The notes beneath the pieces were generated by a model. That model searched no databases. It had not been told where the DNA came from and worked only from the letters and a program-made list of their open reading frames with translations. Made by a program: the position numbers and the translations under genes. Positions 34,616 through 44,311 of a DNA stretch of 64,000 nucleotides are shown here, piece by piece (the stretch's first letter is position 1; each line of letters opens with the position of its first letter). Location of the stretch: NCBI GenBank assembly GCA_900541985.1, contig UQLX01000001.1:1-64000 (forward strand). The letters run 5' to 3'. The stretch is from an uncultured Blautia sp. (GTDB lineage Bacteria > Bacillota > Clostridia > Lachnospirales > Lachnospiraceae).

Positions 34616-35311
34616 ATGGGAGAGTTTATGCAGGAGATTAACTGGTCTCCTCTGTGGATTTCCCTGAAAACAGGCGCGGTGGCTACGGCCATCGCGTTCT
34701 TTCTGGGAATCTGGTGTGCCAGAAAAATCATGAAAATGAAACCGATATCCAGGGCAGTGCTGGATGGTGTCTTAACGATGCCTCTGGTTCTTCCGCCTAC
34801 AGTTGCCGGTTTTTTTCTGCTGATCATTTTCAGTCTCAGAAGACCTTTTGGAAAATTTCTTCTGGAGAATTTTGATTTTAAGATTGTGCAGACCTGGAAA
34901 GGCTGTGTGGTGGCAGCCGCAGTGATCGCATTTCCTCTGATGTACCGAAATGCAAGGGCTGCCTTTGAACAGGTGGATGTAAATCTGATACATGCAGGTC
35001 AGACTCTTGGAATGAGTGACCGTAAGATATTCTGGAAAGTGATCATGCCCACAGCGGCTCCGGGGATCGCATCCGGCACAGTGCTGGCTTTTGCCAGAGC
35101 CATTGGGGAATACGGAGCTACATCTATGCTTGCAGGAAACATTCTGGGCAAGACCAGAACGGTTTCCGTTGCCATTGCCGCAGAGACCGCGGCAGGAAAT
35201 TACGATGTGGCAGGCTTCTGGGTAGTGGTGATCGTTGCATTGTCTTTTGTGATCGTGGCTTTGATCAACATCGTATCCGGAAGAGGAATGAAGAGCAGAA
35301 GATGGATCTAA
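34616..35311 (+). CDS. modB: molybdate ABC transporter permease
   Basis: 231 residues, five or six membrane helices, starting 12 bases after modA. LTMPLVLPPTVAGFFLL is the conserved second helix of ModB, and the EAA-type loop reads QTLGMSDRKIFWKVIMP with the following RAIGEYGATSMLAGN. It forms the dimeric molybdate channel and contacts ModC. Confidence 0.95.
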   Translation: MGEFMQEINWSPLWISLKTGAVATAIAFFLGIWCARKIMKMKPISRAVLDGVLTMPLVLPPTVAGFFLLIIFSLRRPFGKFLLENFDFKIVQTWKGCVVAAAVIAFPLMYRNARAAFEQVDVNLIHAGQTLGMSDRKIFWKVIMPTAAPGIASGTVLAFARAIGEYGATSMLAGNILGKTRTVSVAIAAETAAGNYDVAGFWVVVIVALSFVIVALINIVSGRGMKSRRWI

Positions 35312-35333
35312 TAAAAGTACAGAAGGAAAGAAT

Positions 35334-36383
35334 ATGTCGATTCATGTCAATATAGAAAAGAAGTTTAAGGGATTTTCCCTGAAGGTAAAATTTGATACAG
35401 AAAGTGCATCGACAGGTATTCTGGGAGCTTCCGGAAGTGGAAAGAGCATGACGCTCCGCTGTATTGCCGGAATTGAAACTCCGGATCGAGGCGAAATCCT
35501 GGTCAATGGAAAAACACTTTTTGATTCAGAGAAAAATATCAATCTGAAGCCCCAGCAGCGTCATGTGGGATATCTGTTCCAGAATTATGCGCTTTTTCCG
35601 ACCATGACGGTTTATGAAAATATAGGCTGCGGCTTTCGCGACGAAAAAAAACTCCGGGATGAAAGAATTCGGGATTTTATCAGCAGATACCATCTGAAAG
35701 GACTGGAAAAACACCTTCCATCTCAGCTTTCCGGAGGACAGCAGCAGAGAGTGGCTCTGGCAAGAATGATGATCGGCGAACCGGAGGTAATCCTTTTGGA
35801 CGAGCCATTTTCTGCCTTGGACGGATTCCTGAAAGATGTACTTCAGAGAGATATGCAGGATTTTCTGCAGGAATATCAGGGAGACATGCTTATGGTGACT
35901 CACAGCCGCGATGAGGCTTTCCGCTTCTGCGGGGAGCTTATGCTTCTGAAAGAGGGAAAGACATTGACTTTCGGAAAGACCAGAGAGCTTTTTGAACAGC
36001 CGGGGCTTGCAGAGGCAGCCCGTCTTACCGGGTGCAAGAATTTTTCCAGAATTGAAAAACTGGGATCACGATATCTTTTTGCCCTGGACTGGGGGATTCC
36101 TCTCAGAACGGAGCGGGAGATTCCGGAAGAAACTTCTTATGTGGCGATCCGTGGACACTGGATCCAGGGAAGGGATTCAGATGGAGAAAACTGCATTCCG
36201 TTTCAGCCGGCAGAATATGTGGAAAATACATTTGAGCATCAGTATCTTGTTCAGACACCCGGAATGGATAAGGACACTGTTTTGTGGTGGATGCGTCCAA
36301 GAAACAGCTTCCGGGAGACAGAAGAGCGGCACCTTCCGGAATATCTGTATCTGCCTCCGGAGCATCTGATGCTTCTGAAATAA
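35334..36383 (+). CDS. modC: molybdate ABC transporter ATP-binding protein
   Basis: 349 residues. Walker A is GASGSGKS, the signature is LSGGQQQRVALARM, Walker B is VILLDEPFSALD, and the switch His is in VTHSRDEA. The last 120 residues lack an obvious full TOBE/Mop domain; instead a separate Mop gene lies across the promoter region. It powers ModAB. It begins 22 bases after modB and ends near a hairpin shared with the convergent PucR-type gene. Confidence 0.93.
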   Translation: MSIHVNIEKKFKGFSLKVKFDTESASTGILGASGSGKSMTLRCIAGIETPDRGEILVNGKTLFDSEKNINLKPQQRHVGYLFQNYALFPTMTVYENIGCGFRDEKKLRDERIRDFISRYHLKGLEKHLPSQLSGGQQQRVALARMMIGEPEVILLDEPFSALDGFLKDVLQRDMQDFLQEYQGDMLMVTHSRDEAFRFCGELMLLKEGKTLTFGKTRELFEQPGLAEAARLTGCKNFSRIEKLGSRYLFALDWGIPLRTEREIPEETSYVAIRGHWIQGRDSDGENCIPFQPAEYVENTFEHQYLVQTPGMDKDTVLWWMRPRNSFRETEERHLPEYLYLPPEHLMLLK

Positions 36384-36413
36384 TGTACATTAAGAAGATT
36401 TGAAATGATCCGG

Positions 36414-36431
36414 CCGGAGCGTCAGCTCCGG
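36414..36431. terminator. hairpin between modC and the PucR-type gene
   Basis: CCGGAGC (36414-36420) and GCTCCGG (36425-36431) form a perfect 7-bp stem with a GTCA loop. It overlaps the end of the convergent regulator gene; T-runs are weak. Confidence 0.5.
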
Positions 36432-37510
36432 TCATTCTTATTATAAGTCACATATCCGCTTACCAGCATGGCAAGTTTAAAGGTCAGGGCATCCTCGAAG
36501 GTGCGCAGATCCAGACCGAATTTTTTCTGGATCTTTTCAAAACGGTATACCAGAGTGTTTCTGTGGACATAAAGCTGTCTGGAGGTTTCAGAAAGATTCA
36601 GATTATTTTCAAAGAATGTGCGGATGATGGCCAGGGTTTCACTGTCCAGGGAATCCAGAGATTCGTTTCCAAAAACCTCCTGGATGAACATTTCGCACAG
36701 GGACACCGGAAGCTGGTAGATCAATCGTCCGATTCCTAATTTTCGATAGCTGAATACATTTCTCTCAGAATAGAAGATTTTGCCTATTTCCATGGCAGTC
36801 CGCGCTTCCTTGTAGGCGTTGGAAAGCTGGAGCAGGTCATCAGCAGTATTGCTGTAGGAAACCCATGCCTGAGTCATGGCTTCGGTGCCAAGCATATCTA
36901 CCAGCATATAAGCGATATCCTCTAAATCTTCATCGGTTTCTGTAGAAGAAAGTTCCCGGATCACAATAATCCCTGAGTCATCTACAGAGGTAATGAAATC
37001 TTTGGTGCGGGCAGAAAAAATATTTCGTATGGTGGCAAGGGCGTGTTCATCTCTCTGACGACGTGTTTCGACCAGAAAAACCGCTCTTCTGACTGTAGAA
37101 GAGATATGAAGTTTTTTTGCCCGGTTAAAGGCTTCCACTTCACCGTAGGTTCCAAGAAGGAGTTTTTGCATAAAGGAGTTTTTATCGTTTTTTTCTGCAT
37201 AGACGTCCAGAAGACTCTGCACCTGACAGACGGCAAGCTGGCTGATGGTGGAGACACTTTCGCCACATCCCCATACAATCAGGACATAGGCAAGCTCTTC
37301 TTTGTGCATGATCTTGCAGAGACAGCGACTGGCATTTGCCATGATCAGAGCGTTTCCACTGCGAAATTCTTCCAATTTTGTTTCTGAAGGAAGAGCACGG
37401 GAACAGGTAGATATAAATATTTCATTTTCGCTGGTGAGAAGACAGAAATCAAGTCCGCTGATATTTTTCCAGTCATCCATATATTTTTGTAAAGTCCGTT
37501 GTAGTGACAT
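36422..37510 (-). CDS. PucR/CdaR-type transcriptional regulator
   Basis: 362 residues. The middle (about 140-270) is a GGDEF-like CdaR fold without cyclase motifs; the last 60 residues form the PucR C-terminal helix-turn-helix, with FFENNLNLSETSRQLYVHRN followed by LVYRFEKIQKKFGLDLR. Such proteins usually activate sugar-acid or purine genes. It begins 34 bases after the LacI-type gene on the same strand (AAAGGGGA ribosome site), so both are probably co-transcribed, and both lie beside the divergent maltodextrin operon. Its ligand is unknown. Confidence 0.85.
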   Translation of the reverse strand: MSLQRTLQKYMDDWKNISGLDFCLLTSENEIFISTCSRALPSETKLEEFRSGNALIMANASRCLCKIMHKEELAYVLIVWGCGESVSTISQLAVCQVQSLLDVYAEKNDKNSFMQKLLLGTYGEVEAFNRAKKLHISSTVRRAVFLVETRRQRDEHALATIRNIFSARTKDFITSVDDSGIIVIRELSSTETDEDLEDIAYMLVDMLGTEAMTQAWVSYSNTADDLLQLSNAYKEARTAMEIGKIFYSERNVFSYRKLGIGRLIYQLPVSLCEMFIQEVFGNESLDSLDSETLAIIRTFFENNLNLSETSRQLYVHRNTLVYRFEKIQKKFGLDLRTFEDALTFKLAMLVSGYVTYNKNDRS

Positions 37511-37544
37511 GAGAGTATCCCCTTTCTATCTGTGGTTAGCTGAT

Positions 37545-38579
37545 TTATTGTTCCGGTATCCGGGAGGCAACTGTTTTTTTCGGCGCTTCCGGAGCGGGAC
37601 CTGTGGAATGACGCTCTATCAGCTGCGCGTGGATCAGGATTGATCCGATGGACACCTGGTTCAGGATACTGTCCATGGCATAAAAGCCGCATTTGCCCAG
37701 TATAGTACGATCCTGGCGTACCGTAGTCAGCGGAGGTGAAGTATAAGCGCACAGAGGCAGGTCGTCAAATCCGATGATACTGATATCGCTGGGGACGCGG
37801 TATCCTAACTGCTGACACTGAACCATGGCGGCGTTGGCAATCTGATCGTGACTGCAGATTACGGCAGTCATTCCCATGTTCAGGAACCGGGGAAGATGCT
37901 TTTCGATGCACTTTGTCACATAGTAGGAAGCACCTGCGGAGTCCGCTTCTGCCTTCAGGCCGTTTTGTTTCATTGCCTGAAAAAATGCCTTGTGCCGTAC
38001 CTGCATGATATAGGATCCCAGAGCGCTGCTTAAATATCCGATCTTTTTGTGTCCGAGCTTTTTCAGATGGGACACAGCCAGAGCCATTCCTTCGCTGTTG
38101 TCGATTCCGATGGAAGCGATAAAGGGGTTGGCAGGAATATAGTTGTCGTAAAGGACGGTAGGGGTATGGCTGGTCAGGAAATCCTTCATCCAGGGATCGT
38201 TCAGGGAAAATCCAAGAACGAAAGCCCCTGTATAATCATTTTGCAGCATAAAAACATCATAAGGTGTTTTTTTCTGGAAGTTTTCTGTTACAGGGATCAC
38301 ATCTACCACATACCCGGCAGGTTCTGCCATCTGGCGAAAACCGATGATGAAATCATAGCCGAACTGGTGAGGTTCCTCGTATTCCATATTTTCTATGATG
38401 ATGCAGAAACGCTTTGCATCATTTTTCTGTCTCCGCAGTCGGGTATAGCCCATTTCCACTGCGGTATCTAAAATTGTTTTTCGTAAAGTTTCGCTGATAT
38501 CAGGGGCGTTATTGATGGCCTTGGACACGGTTCCCTTGGAAACCCCCAGTCTGTCAGCAATATCCTGTATAGTAGCCAT
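37545..38579 (-). CDS. LacI family transcriptional regulator (maltodextrin regulator candidate)
   Basis: 344 residues from ATG 38579, where MATIQDIADRLGVSKGTVSK begins the LacI helix-turn-helix; upstream in-frame codons run through the promoter and are not coding. A periplasmic-binding-like sugar domain follows, with ISIIGFDDLPLCAYTSPPLTTV near the end as in the family. It is divergent from malEFG and sits beside CGAAAC elements in both promoters, as a MalR-type regulator would. Confidence 0.92.
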   Translation of the reverse strand: MATIQDIADRLGVSKGTVSKAINNAPDISETLRKTILDTAVEMGYTRLRRQKNDAKRFCIIIENMEYEEPHQFGYDFIIGFRQMAEPAGYVVDVIPVTENFQKKTPYDVFMLQNDYTGAFVLGFSLNDPWMKDFLTSHTPTVLYDNYIPANPFIASIGIDNSEGMALAVSHLKKLGHKKIGYLSSALGSYIMQVRHKAFFQAMKQNGLKAEADSAGASYYVTKCIEKHLPRFLNMGMTAVICSHDQIANAAMVQCQQLGYRVPSDISIIGFDDLPLCAYTSPPLTTVRQDRTILGKCGFYAMDSILNQVSIGSILIHAQLIERHSTGPAPEAPKKTVASRIPEQ

Positions 38580-38654
38580 ATAAATGCCTTTCACGGTACG
38601 GGCAGAAAGTGCGGTTTGTGCCGTACCTGTATACGTGGTATAGATACTGATTTT

Positions 38655-38683
38655 ATTATATCGAAACACAGGAAAAAATGCAA
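38655..38683 (-). promoter_or_regulatory. promoter of the LacI-type gene
   Basis: Minus-strand TTGCAT (38683-38678), 17-base spacer, perfect TATAAT (38660-38655). A GTTTCG element lies in the spacer beside the -10, consistent with autoregulation. Confidence 0.75.
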
Positions 38684-38706
38684 TTATTTTGCCTGCTTTT
38701 GTTTCG
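38662..38706. promoter_or_regulatory. CGAAAC / GTTTCG elements at the regulator promoter
   Basis: CGAAAC at 38662-38667 and its complement GTTTCG at 38701-38706 lie within and just upstream of the LacI-type promoter. The same hexamer occurs twice at the malE promoter. Confidence 0.45.
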
Positions 38707-38794
38707 TAAAATTGTATTAAAAAGAAAACTGTGTGAAAAATATACAAAAAATAAAAAAGAAAAATGTGAAAAACAGAGAAAAAAATATGATATA

Positions 38795-38823
38795 TTGACG
38801 TTTTTTAAGGCCTGATGTATATT
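38795..38823 (+). promoter_or_regulatory. promoter of the maltodextrin operon
   Basis: TTGACG (38795-38800), 17-base spacer, TATATT (38818-38823). Confidence 0.75.
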
Positions 38824-38828
38824 ACAGT

Positions 38829-38849
38829 TATCGAAACAATACGAAACAA
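38829..38849 (+). promoter_or_regulatory. candidate LacI-type operator at malE
   Basis: Two CGAAAC hexamers at 38832 and 38842 stand in direct, not inverted, repeat exactly ten bases apart, six bases after the -10. One helical turn of spacing and the place at the transcription start suit repressor binding. Confidence 0.5.
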
Positions 38850-38867
38850 ATTAAGGAGAAAGAAAAA

Positions 38868-40103
38868 ATGGGAAAGAGAAGAGCAGCGCTTCTGATGTCA
38901 GGCATTCTTGCTGTAACCGGGTTTGCCGGGTGCGGCGGGGCAGAAAGTCAGGATTCAGAAGCAAAGGAAAAGGTGCGTCTGATGGTATGGTCTTCTTCTG
39001 AGGATCAGTCCAAAGACAGCGGCCAGTGGCTCCAGAACAGCTGTGAGGACTTTGCGGAGATTCATCCGGAATGGGACATCACGTTTGTGTATGGAGTTGC
39101 TGACGAGGCAACAGCGGCAAATCAGGTGGCACAGGATCCGGAGGCAAGCGCAGATGTATTTATGTATGCCAACGATACACTGACAATTATGACAGACGCC
39201 AATGCATTGGCGAAATTTGGCGGAAAGTACAGAGAAGAGATCGAAACAACCAACTCTCCGGAGGTTCTGGAATCTCTGGTAAAGGATGGAGATCTTTACG
39301 GTGTTCCGTTTACCACAAATACCTGGTTTATGTATTATGATAAGAGTGTTTTCTCTGAGGAGGATATTAAAAATCTGGATACCATGCTGGAGAAGGGAAC
39401 GGTTTCTCTTCCATTTACCAATTCCTGGTATCTTCCGTCTTTCTACATTGGAAACGGCTGTACTCTCTTCGGAGATGGAACAGATGAATCCCAGGGGGTG
39501 GATTTTGGCGGAGAAAAAGCGGCAGAGGTAACGGACTATCTGATCGATCTGGCTGCAAATCCGAATTTTGAAATTGATGCAGACGGTTCCGGTCTTGCAG
39601 GACTTCGTGACGGAAGCATCAACGCTATCTTCTCCGGTTCCTGGGACGCCAATGCCGTAAAGGAATCCCTTGGCGAAAATATGGGCGCCGCGGCTCTTCC
39701 GACTTATACCTTGAATGGTCAGGAAAAACAGATGACAGCTTATGCCGGATCCAAGGCGATTGGCGTGAACCCTTACAGTAAAAATATGGTAGCGGCAGTA
39801 GAGCTTGCCGTTTATCTGGGCTCTGCAGATGCACAGAGAACACATTACGAACTGAGAAATGTGATCCCCTGTAACACAGAGCTTCTTGAAGAAGAAGCCA
39901 TTGCTGCAGATCCGCTTGTTTCTGCACAGAACGACACCTTTAACCGGACTTCCATTCTTCAGCCTTTTGTGGCTAAGATGAACAACTGCTGGGTTCCGGT
40001 GGAAAATATGGGAAAAGGTATCCGGAACGGAAGCGTGACCCATGAAAATTCTCTGCAGCAGACAGAGGATATGAATGAGGCGATGAACAGCGACGGTATT
40101 TAA
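38868..40103 (+). CDS. malE: maltodextrin ABC transporter substrate-binding lipoprotein
   Basis: 411 residues. The signal peptide ends VTGFAGC, an acceptable lipobox with the Cys at about residue 24. The mature protein (VRLMVWSSSEDQSKDSGQWL and later YGVPFTTNTWFMYYDKSVF) is of the MalE/MdxE type, as are the TAYAGSKAIGVNPYSKN and late NNCWVPVENMGKGI stretches. It binds malto-oligosaccharides outside the membrane. Start after AAGGAGAAAG. It is the first gene of a long + strand operon reaching at least the alpha-glucosidase at 53 kb. Confidence 0.93.
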   Translation: MGKRRAALLMSGILAVTGFAGCGGAESQDSEAKEKVRLMVWSSSEDQSKDSGQWLQNSCEDFAEIHPEWDITFVYGVADEATAANQVAQDPEASADVFMYANDTLTIMTDANALAKFGGKYREEIETTNSPEVLESLVKDGDLYGVPFTTNTWFMYYDKSVFSEEDIKNLDTMLEKGTVSLPFTNSWYLPSFYIGNGCTLFGDGTDESQGVDFGGEKAAEVTDYLIDLAANPNFEIDADGSGLAGLRDGSINAIFSGSWDANAVKESLGENMGAAALPTYTLNGQEKQMTAYAGSKAIGVNPYSKNMVAAVELAVYLGSADAQRTHYELRNVIPCNTELLEEEAIAADPLVSAQNDTFNRTSILQPFVAKMNNCWVPVENMGKGIRNGSVTHENSLQQTEDMNEAMNSDGI

Positions 40104-40120
40104 AAGAAGGGGACAGGAAA

Positions 40121-41497
40121 ATGTTGAAATTAAAGAAAACAAAAGACGAATTTTCCACACCATATACCTGTATGAACGCCATTAAAAAAGGCGGGATTGA
40201 GACAAAACTTTCCATGGTACTGATGGGATTTGGAAACTTTGTGCACAAACAAAAGATCAAAGGTCTTTTATATCTGGCAATAGAAGCTGCGTATCTTGTA
40301 TTTATGCTGGTGAACGGCATCGGATTCCTGAGTATGCTGGGCTCTCTGGGAAGTGTTCCCCAGAAAGAGGTCTGGGATGAGGCAAATCAGGTTTATGTGT
40401 ACACACAGGGCGATCAGTCAGTACTGATCCTGCTCTACGGAGTGGCAACGGTCTTTCTGACACTGCTTATGATCTGGGTTTGGAGAGGTACTCTTAAAAG
40501 CGCTTACAAAGCAGAATGTCTGGACAAAAACGGACAGCATGTGAATACTTTTGCAGAAGATCTGAAATCTCTGCTTCATGAGAATCTTCACAGAATTCTG
40601 ATGACTCCGCCTGTGGCAGCTATTTGTATTTTTACGATCCTGCCGTTGATCTTTATGATCTGTATGGCGTTTACCAATTACAGTAAGATCGGAAATCACC
40701 TGATGCTTTTTGACTGGGTAGGACTGGAAAACTTCAAGGCTCTGTTTGACTCCAACAGTATTCTGGGAAGCACCTTCTGGTCTGTGCTTGGATGGACACT
40801 GATCTGGGCATTCTTTGCTACCTTCAGTAACTATATCTTCGGTATGATCCTTGCGATGGTAATCAATCGTAAGGATACAAAAGCCAAGGGATTCTGGAGA
40901 TTCTGCTTTGTGCTTTCCTGCGCGGTGCCGATGTTCGTATCTCTTCTGATCATGCGTACAATGCTTCAGCCAAACGGTGCGGTTAACGTTCTTCTCAGAA
41001 ATCTGGGATGGATCGGAGCAGATGCAAGCCTTCCGTTTTTTACAGACCCTACCTGGGCAAGGGTGACGGTTATTGTGATCAATATCTGGGTTGGTGTTCC
41101 TTACACACTGCTTCAGCTTACCGGCGTTCTGCAGAATATTCCGGAGGAGCTTTATGAGGCGGCAAAAGTGGATGGAGCCAATGCAGTACAGCGATTTTTC
41201 AAGATCACACTTCCATATATGCTGTATGTGACAACACCGTACCTGATCGTGACCTTTACCGGAAACGTGAATAACTTTAATATCATTTATCTTCTTTCAG
41301 GCGGAGACCCGGTTACCGATCTGGCATCTACCGCAGGAAAGACAGACCTTCTGGTCACATGGCTTTATAAGCTGACCATTGATAAACAGTATTACAATAT
41401 CGGTGCCGTAATCGGTATTCTGACCTTTATCATCCTGGCAGTGGGAGCGCTTCTTACCTATCGCAACAGTAAGTCCTATAAAGAAGGGGGAATTTAA
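40121..41497 (+). CDS. malF: maltodextrin ABC transporter permease MalF
   Basis: 458 residues, about eight membrane helices, including two at the N-terminus (about 45-70 and 105-125) before the usual six-helix core; a longer MalF is normal in Firmicute mdx systems. The EAA loop reads ELYEAAKVDGANAVQRFFKI. VNNFNIIYLLSGGDP is the conserved late helix/loop. It follows malE by 17 bases with GGGGACAGG upstream, and pairs with MalG. Confidence 0.95.
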   Translation: MLKLKKTKDEFSTPYTCMNAIKKGGIETKLSMVLMGFGNFVHKQKIKGLLYLAIEAAYLVFMLVNGIGFLSMLGSLGSVPQKEVWDEANQVYVYTQGDQSVLILLYGVATVFLTLLMIWVWRGTLKSAYKAECLDKNGQHVNTFAEDLKSLLHENLHRILMTPPVAAICIFTILPLIFMICMAFTNYSKIGNHLMLFDWVGLENFKALFDSNSILGSTFWSVLGWTLIWAFFATFSNYIFGMILAMVINRKDTKAKGFWRFCFVLSCAVPMFVSLLIMRTMLQPNGAVNVLLRNLGWIGADASLPFFTDPTWARVTVIVINIWVGVPYTLLQLTGVLQNIPEELYEAAKVDGANAVQRFFKITLPYMLYVTTPYLIVTFTGNVNNFNIIYLLSGGDPVTDLASTAGKTDLLVTWLYKLTIDKQYYNIGAVIGILTFIILAVGALLTYRNSKSYKEGGI

Positions 41498-41499
41498 AG

Positions 41500-42372
41500 A
41501 TGGCAGCAGCAAAAATGAAATCAGCAAGAACAAAAAGGCTGATCAACAATACGATCGTACATGTTGTTCTGGCAATCCTGGCGGTCATCTGGGTATTCCC
41601 CATTATCTGGGTGGTGCTTACCAGCTTCCGTGCAGAGAAAGGATCCTATGTATCTACCTTCCTTCCCCGGAGCTATACTCTGGATAACTATGTCAAGCTG
41701 TTTACCGACACGTCGATTCTGAACTTCCCGAAGATGTTCATGAATACACTGATCATTGCAGTTTTTTCCTGCCTGATTGCCACATTTTATACACTGGCAG
41801 TTTCCTACTGTCTGTCTCGACTGAAATTCAGACTTCGTAAGCCATATATGAACATGGCTATGATACTGGGACTGTTCCCGGGATTTATGTCCATGGTGGC
41901 TGTGTACTTTATTTTAAAGGCAGCAGGACTGACGGAGGGAAACCTGATTCGTGTGGCTCTGATCCTGTGTTACTCAGGCGGAGCAGGACTGGGCTTCCAG
42001 ATTGCCAAGGGATTTTTCGACACCATTCCCTATGCTGTGGATGAGGCTGCAATTCTGGACGGCTGTACCAAATGGCAGGTATTTACAAAAGTAACTCTGC
42101 CGTTAAGTAAACCGATCATTGTTTATACCGTGCTTACGGCATTTATGGCTCCATGGCTGGACTTCATCTTTGCAAAAGTTATCTGCCGTGCAAATTCAGA
42201 CCAGTATACCATTGCCATTGGTCTCTGGAAAATGCTGGAAAAAGAATATATTGACAGCTGGTACACCAGCTTTGCGGCAGGGGCAGTTCTGATCTCCATC
42301 CCGATCGCGATCCTGTTCCTGTGTATGCAGAAATATTATGTGGATGGAGTATCCGGCGCAGTTAAGGGTTAA
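41500..42372 (+). CDS. malG: maltodextrin ABC transporter permease MalG
   Basis: 290 residues, six membrane helices, starting two bases after the malF stop. EAA loop VDEAAILDGCTKWQVFTKVT; late WLDFIFAKVICR and YVDGVSGAVKG tail are as in MalG. No ATPase gene follows, so the transporter needs a shared ATPase. Confidence 0.95.
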   Translation: MAAAKMKSARTKRLINNTIVHVVLAILAVIWVFPIIWVVLTSFRAEKGSYVSTFLPRSYTLDNYVKLFTDTSILNFPKMFMNTLIIAVFSCLIATFYTLAVSYCLSRLKFRLRKPYMNMAMILGLFPGFMSMVAVYFILKAAGLTEGNLIRVALILCYSGGAGLGFQIAKGFFDTIPYAVDEAAILDGCTKWQVFTKVTLPLSKPIIVYTVLTAFMAPWLDFIFAKVICRANSDQYTIAIGLWKMLEKEYIDSWYTSFAAGAVLISIPIAILFLCMQKYYVDGVSGAVKG

Positions 42373-42387
42373 TGAAAAAGGAGAATT

Positions 42388-44307
42388 ATGAGGACGAGAC
42401 AGGAATTAAAGAGACTATATCATTCTTCAGAATTTCAGAAAAAATATTTGTATGAGGGCAGTGATCTGGGGACTGTCTGCACAGAGGAAGGAACTGCCTT
42501 CCTTCTGTGGAGCCCTCTGGCAGAGGATGTGAGACTGTGTTTTTATAAAGACGGAGAAAAAGCTCCCTGTTACCAGATCACTTCCATGAAAAAAGAGGAA
42601 AAAGGAGTCTGGGCATACCGGACGGAGAAAAATCTTCACGGAGTATATTATGATTATGAGATTACGCTGGACGGAGAAAAGACAGTTACGGGGGATCCTT
42701 ATGCAAGGGCATGTGGAGTAAATGGGATCCGCAGCATGGTCTGCGATCTGAAGAAAACAGATCCACAGGACTGGGATAAGGATAAAAGACCGGAGCCCTC
42801 CCCGGAAAATGTGATCTATGAGCTTCATGTGAAAGAATTTTCCTGGGATGTTTCCGGTGGCTTTAAAAAGGAAAACCGTGGAAAATACAGAGCCTTTACA
42901 GAAGAGCATACCACACTTCACGGAAACGGTGTGCATCCTACCGGACTTGATTATCTGAAAGAGCTTGGAGTTACTCATGTGCAGATCATGCCTGCATACG
43001 ATTACGGCTCGGTAGATGAAAAAAGTGAAACAGATTTTAACTGGGGCTATGATCCGGTGAATTACAATGTGCCGGAGGGATCCTATTCCACAGACCCGGA
43101 GCACGGGGAAGTGCGTATCCGGGAATTTAAGGAAATGATCCAGGCTCTTCACAGAAATGGTTTTCGTGTGATTATGGATGTGGTTTACAATCATATGTAT
43201 TCACTGGATAATAACCTGAATCGTACAGTGCCCTGGTATTATTTCCGCACAGACAAAAACGGAGAGATTTCCAATGGCTCTGCCTGTGGAAACGATGTGG
43301 CAAGCGAGCGTCCTATGTGCGCCAGATATATTCTGAATTCGGTGCTTTACTGGGTAAGGGAATATCATATTGACGGATTCCGTTTCGACCTTATGGGACT
43401 TCTTGACGTGGAGCTTATGAACCGCATTCGTGCAGAGCTTGACAATATTTATGGAAAAGGAGAAATCCTGATCTACGGCGAGCCCTGGGCGGCTGATGAG
43501 ACAGCCATGGAGGACGGCGTGGCTCCGGCTCTGAAAAGTAATATACAGCTTCTTGACAAAAATGTGGGTATATTCTGCGATGACACAAGAGACGCTATTA
43601 AGGGGCATGTGTTTGAGGCGGAAACACCGGGCTTTGTCAACGGGGCAGAGGGCATGGAGGATAAAATCCTGGACAGTGTAACTGCCTGGTGTGGAAAAGA
43701 CAGTGTAAAGGCTCCAAGCCAGATCATTACCTATGTGTCCGCCCACGACAACTGGACGCTTTGGGATAAGCTTGAAAAAACCATTTCCGATGAAAAACAG
43801 AGGGAGAAAGTGAACCGGCTGGCAGCAGCAATTTATATGACCTGTCAGGGAAATCTTTTTTTCCTTTCCGGCGAGGAATTTGCCAGAACAAAGGACGGAT
43901 ATGAGAATACCTACAATGCTTCCATAGCGCTGAACCGGCTGGACTGGGAACGGGCTTATGAATATCAGGAGTTAAGACAGTACTATCAGGGACTGATCGC
44001 TCTTCGGAAACAGCTCCCCGGCCTCTGTGACAAATCAGAGGAGGCGTGGAAAAGGATTTCCGGGCAGTGGAAAGAGGACGGCGCAGTTGGATTTCTGGTG
44101 GATAACCGGGATGAAGCAAATACATCCCCCTGGAAAAGGCTTCTGATTATTTATAACAGAACAGAAAAAACAGTAACAAGAGAGCTTCCGGAAGGAAACT
44201 GGGAAATTCTTCTGAACGGAGAAAACAGTTTTCTCTGGAAGGAACCAAAGAATACACAAAAGGCAGAGGCGGCTCCGGTGAGCGCGCTGATCCTGGGACA
44301 GAGGTAA
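42388..44307 (+). CDS. pulA: type I pullulanase / alpha-1,6-glucosidase (GH13 debranching)
   Basis: 639 residues without a signal peptide, so cytoplasmic. An N-terminal CBM48-like domain (about 25-120) precedes a GH13 barrel. FNWGYDPVNYNVPEGSYS is the type I pullulanase signature (usually YNWGYDP). The nucleophile Asp is in DGFRFDLMG, the acid Glu in IYGEPWA, and SAHDNWTLWDK gives the third carboxylate. It cuts alpha-1,6 branches of imported dextrins. It starts 15 bases after malG and ends four bases before the next gene. Confidence 0.93.
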   Translation: MRTRQELKRLYHSSEFQKKYLYEGSDLGTVCTEEGTAFLLWSPLAEDVRLCFYKDGEKAPCYQITSMKKEEKGVWAYRTEKNLHGVYYDYEITLDGEKTVTGDPYARACGVNGIRSMVCDLKKTDPQDWDKDKRPEPSPENVIYELHVKEFSWDVSGGFKKENRGKYRAFTEEHTTLHGNGVHPTGLDYLKELGVTHVQIMPAYDYGSVDEKSETDFNWGYDPVNYNVPEGSYSTDPEHGEVRIREFKEMIQALHRNGFRVIMDVVYNHMYSLDNNLNRTVPWYYFRTDKNGEISNGSACGNDVASERPMCARYILNSVLYWVREYHIDGFRFDLMGLLDVELMNRIRAELDNIYGKGEILIYGEPWAADETAMEDGVAPALKSNIQLLDKNVGIFCDDTRDAIKGHVFEAETPGFVNGAEGMEDKILDSVTAWCGKDSVKAPSQIITYVSAHDNWTLWDKLEKTISDEKQREKVNRLAAAIYMTCQGNLFFLSGEEFARTKDGYENTYNASIALNRLDWERAYEYQELRQYYQGLIALRKQLPGLCDKSEEAWKRISGQWKEDGAVGFLVDNRDEANTSPWKRLLIIYNRTEKTVTRELPEGNWEILLNGENSFLWKEPKNTQKAEAAPVSALILGQR

Positions 44308-44311
44308 GGAT

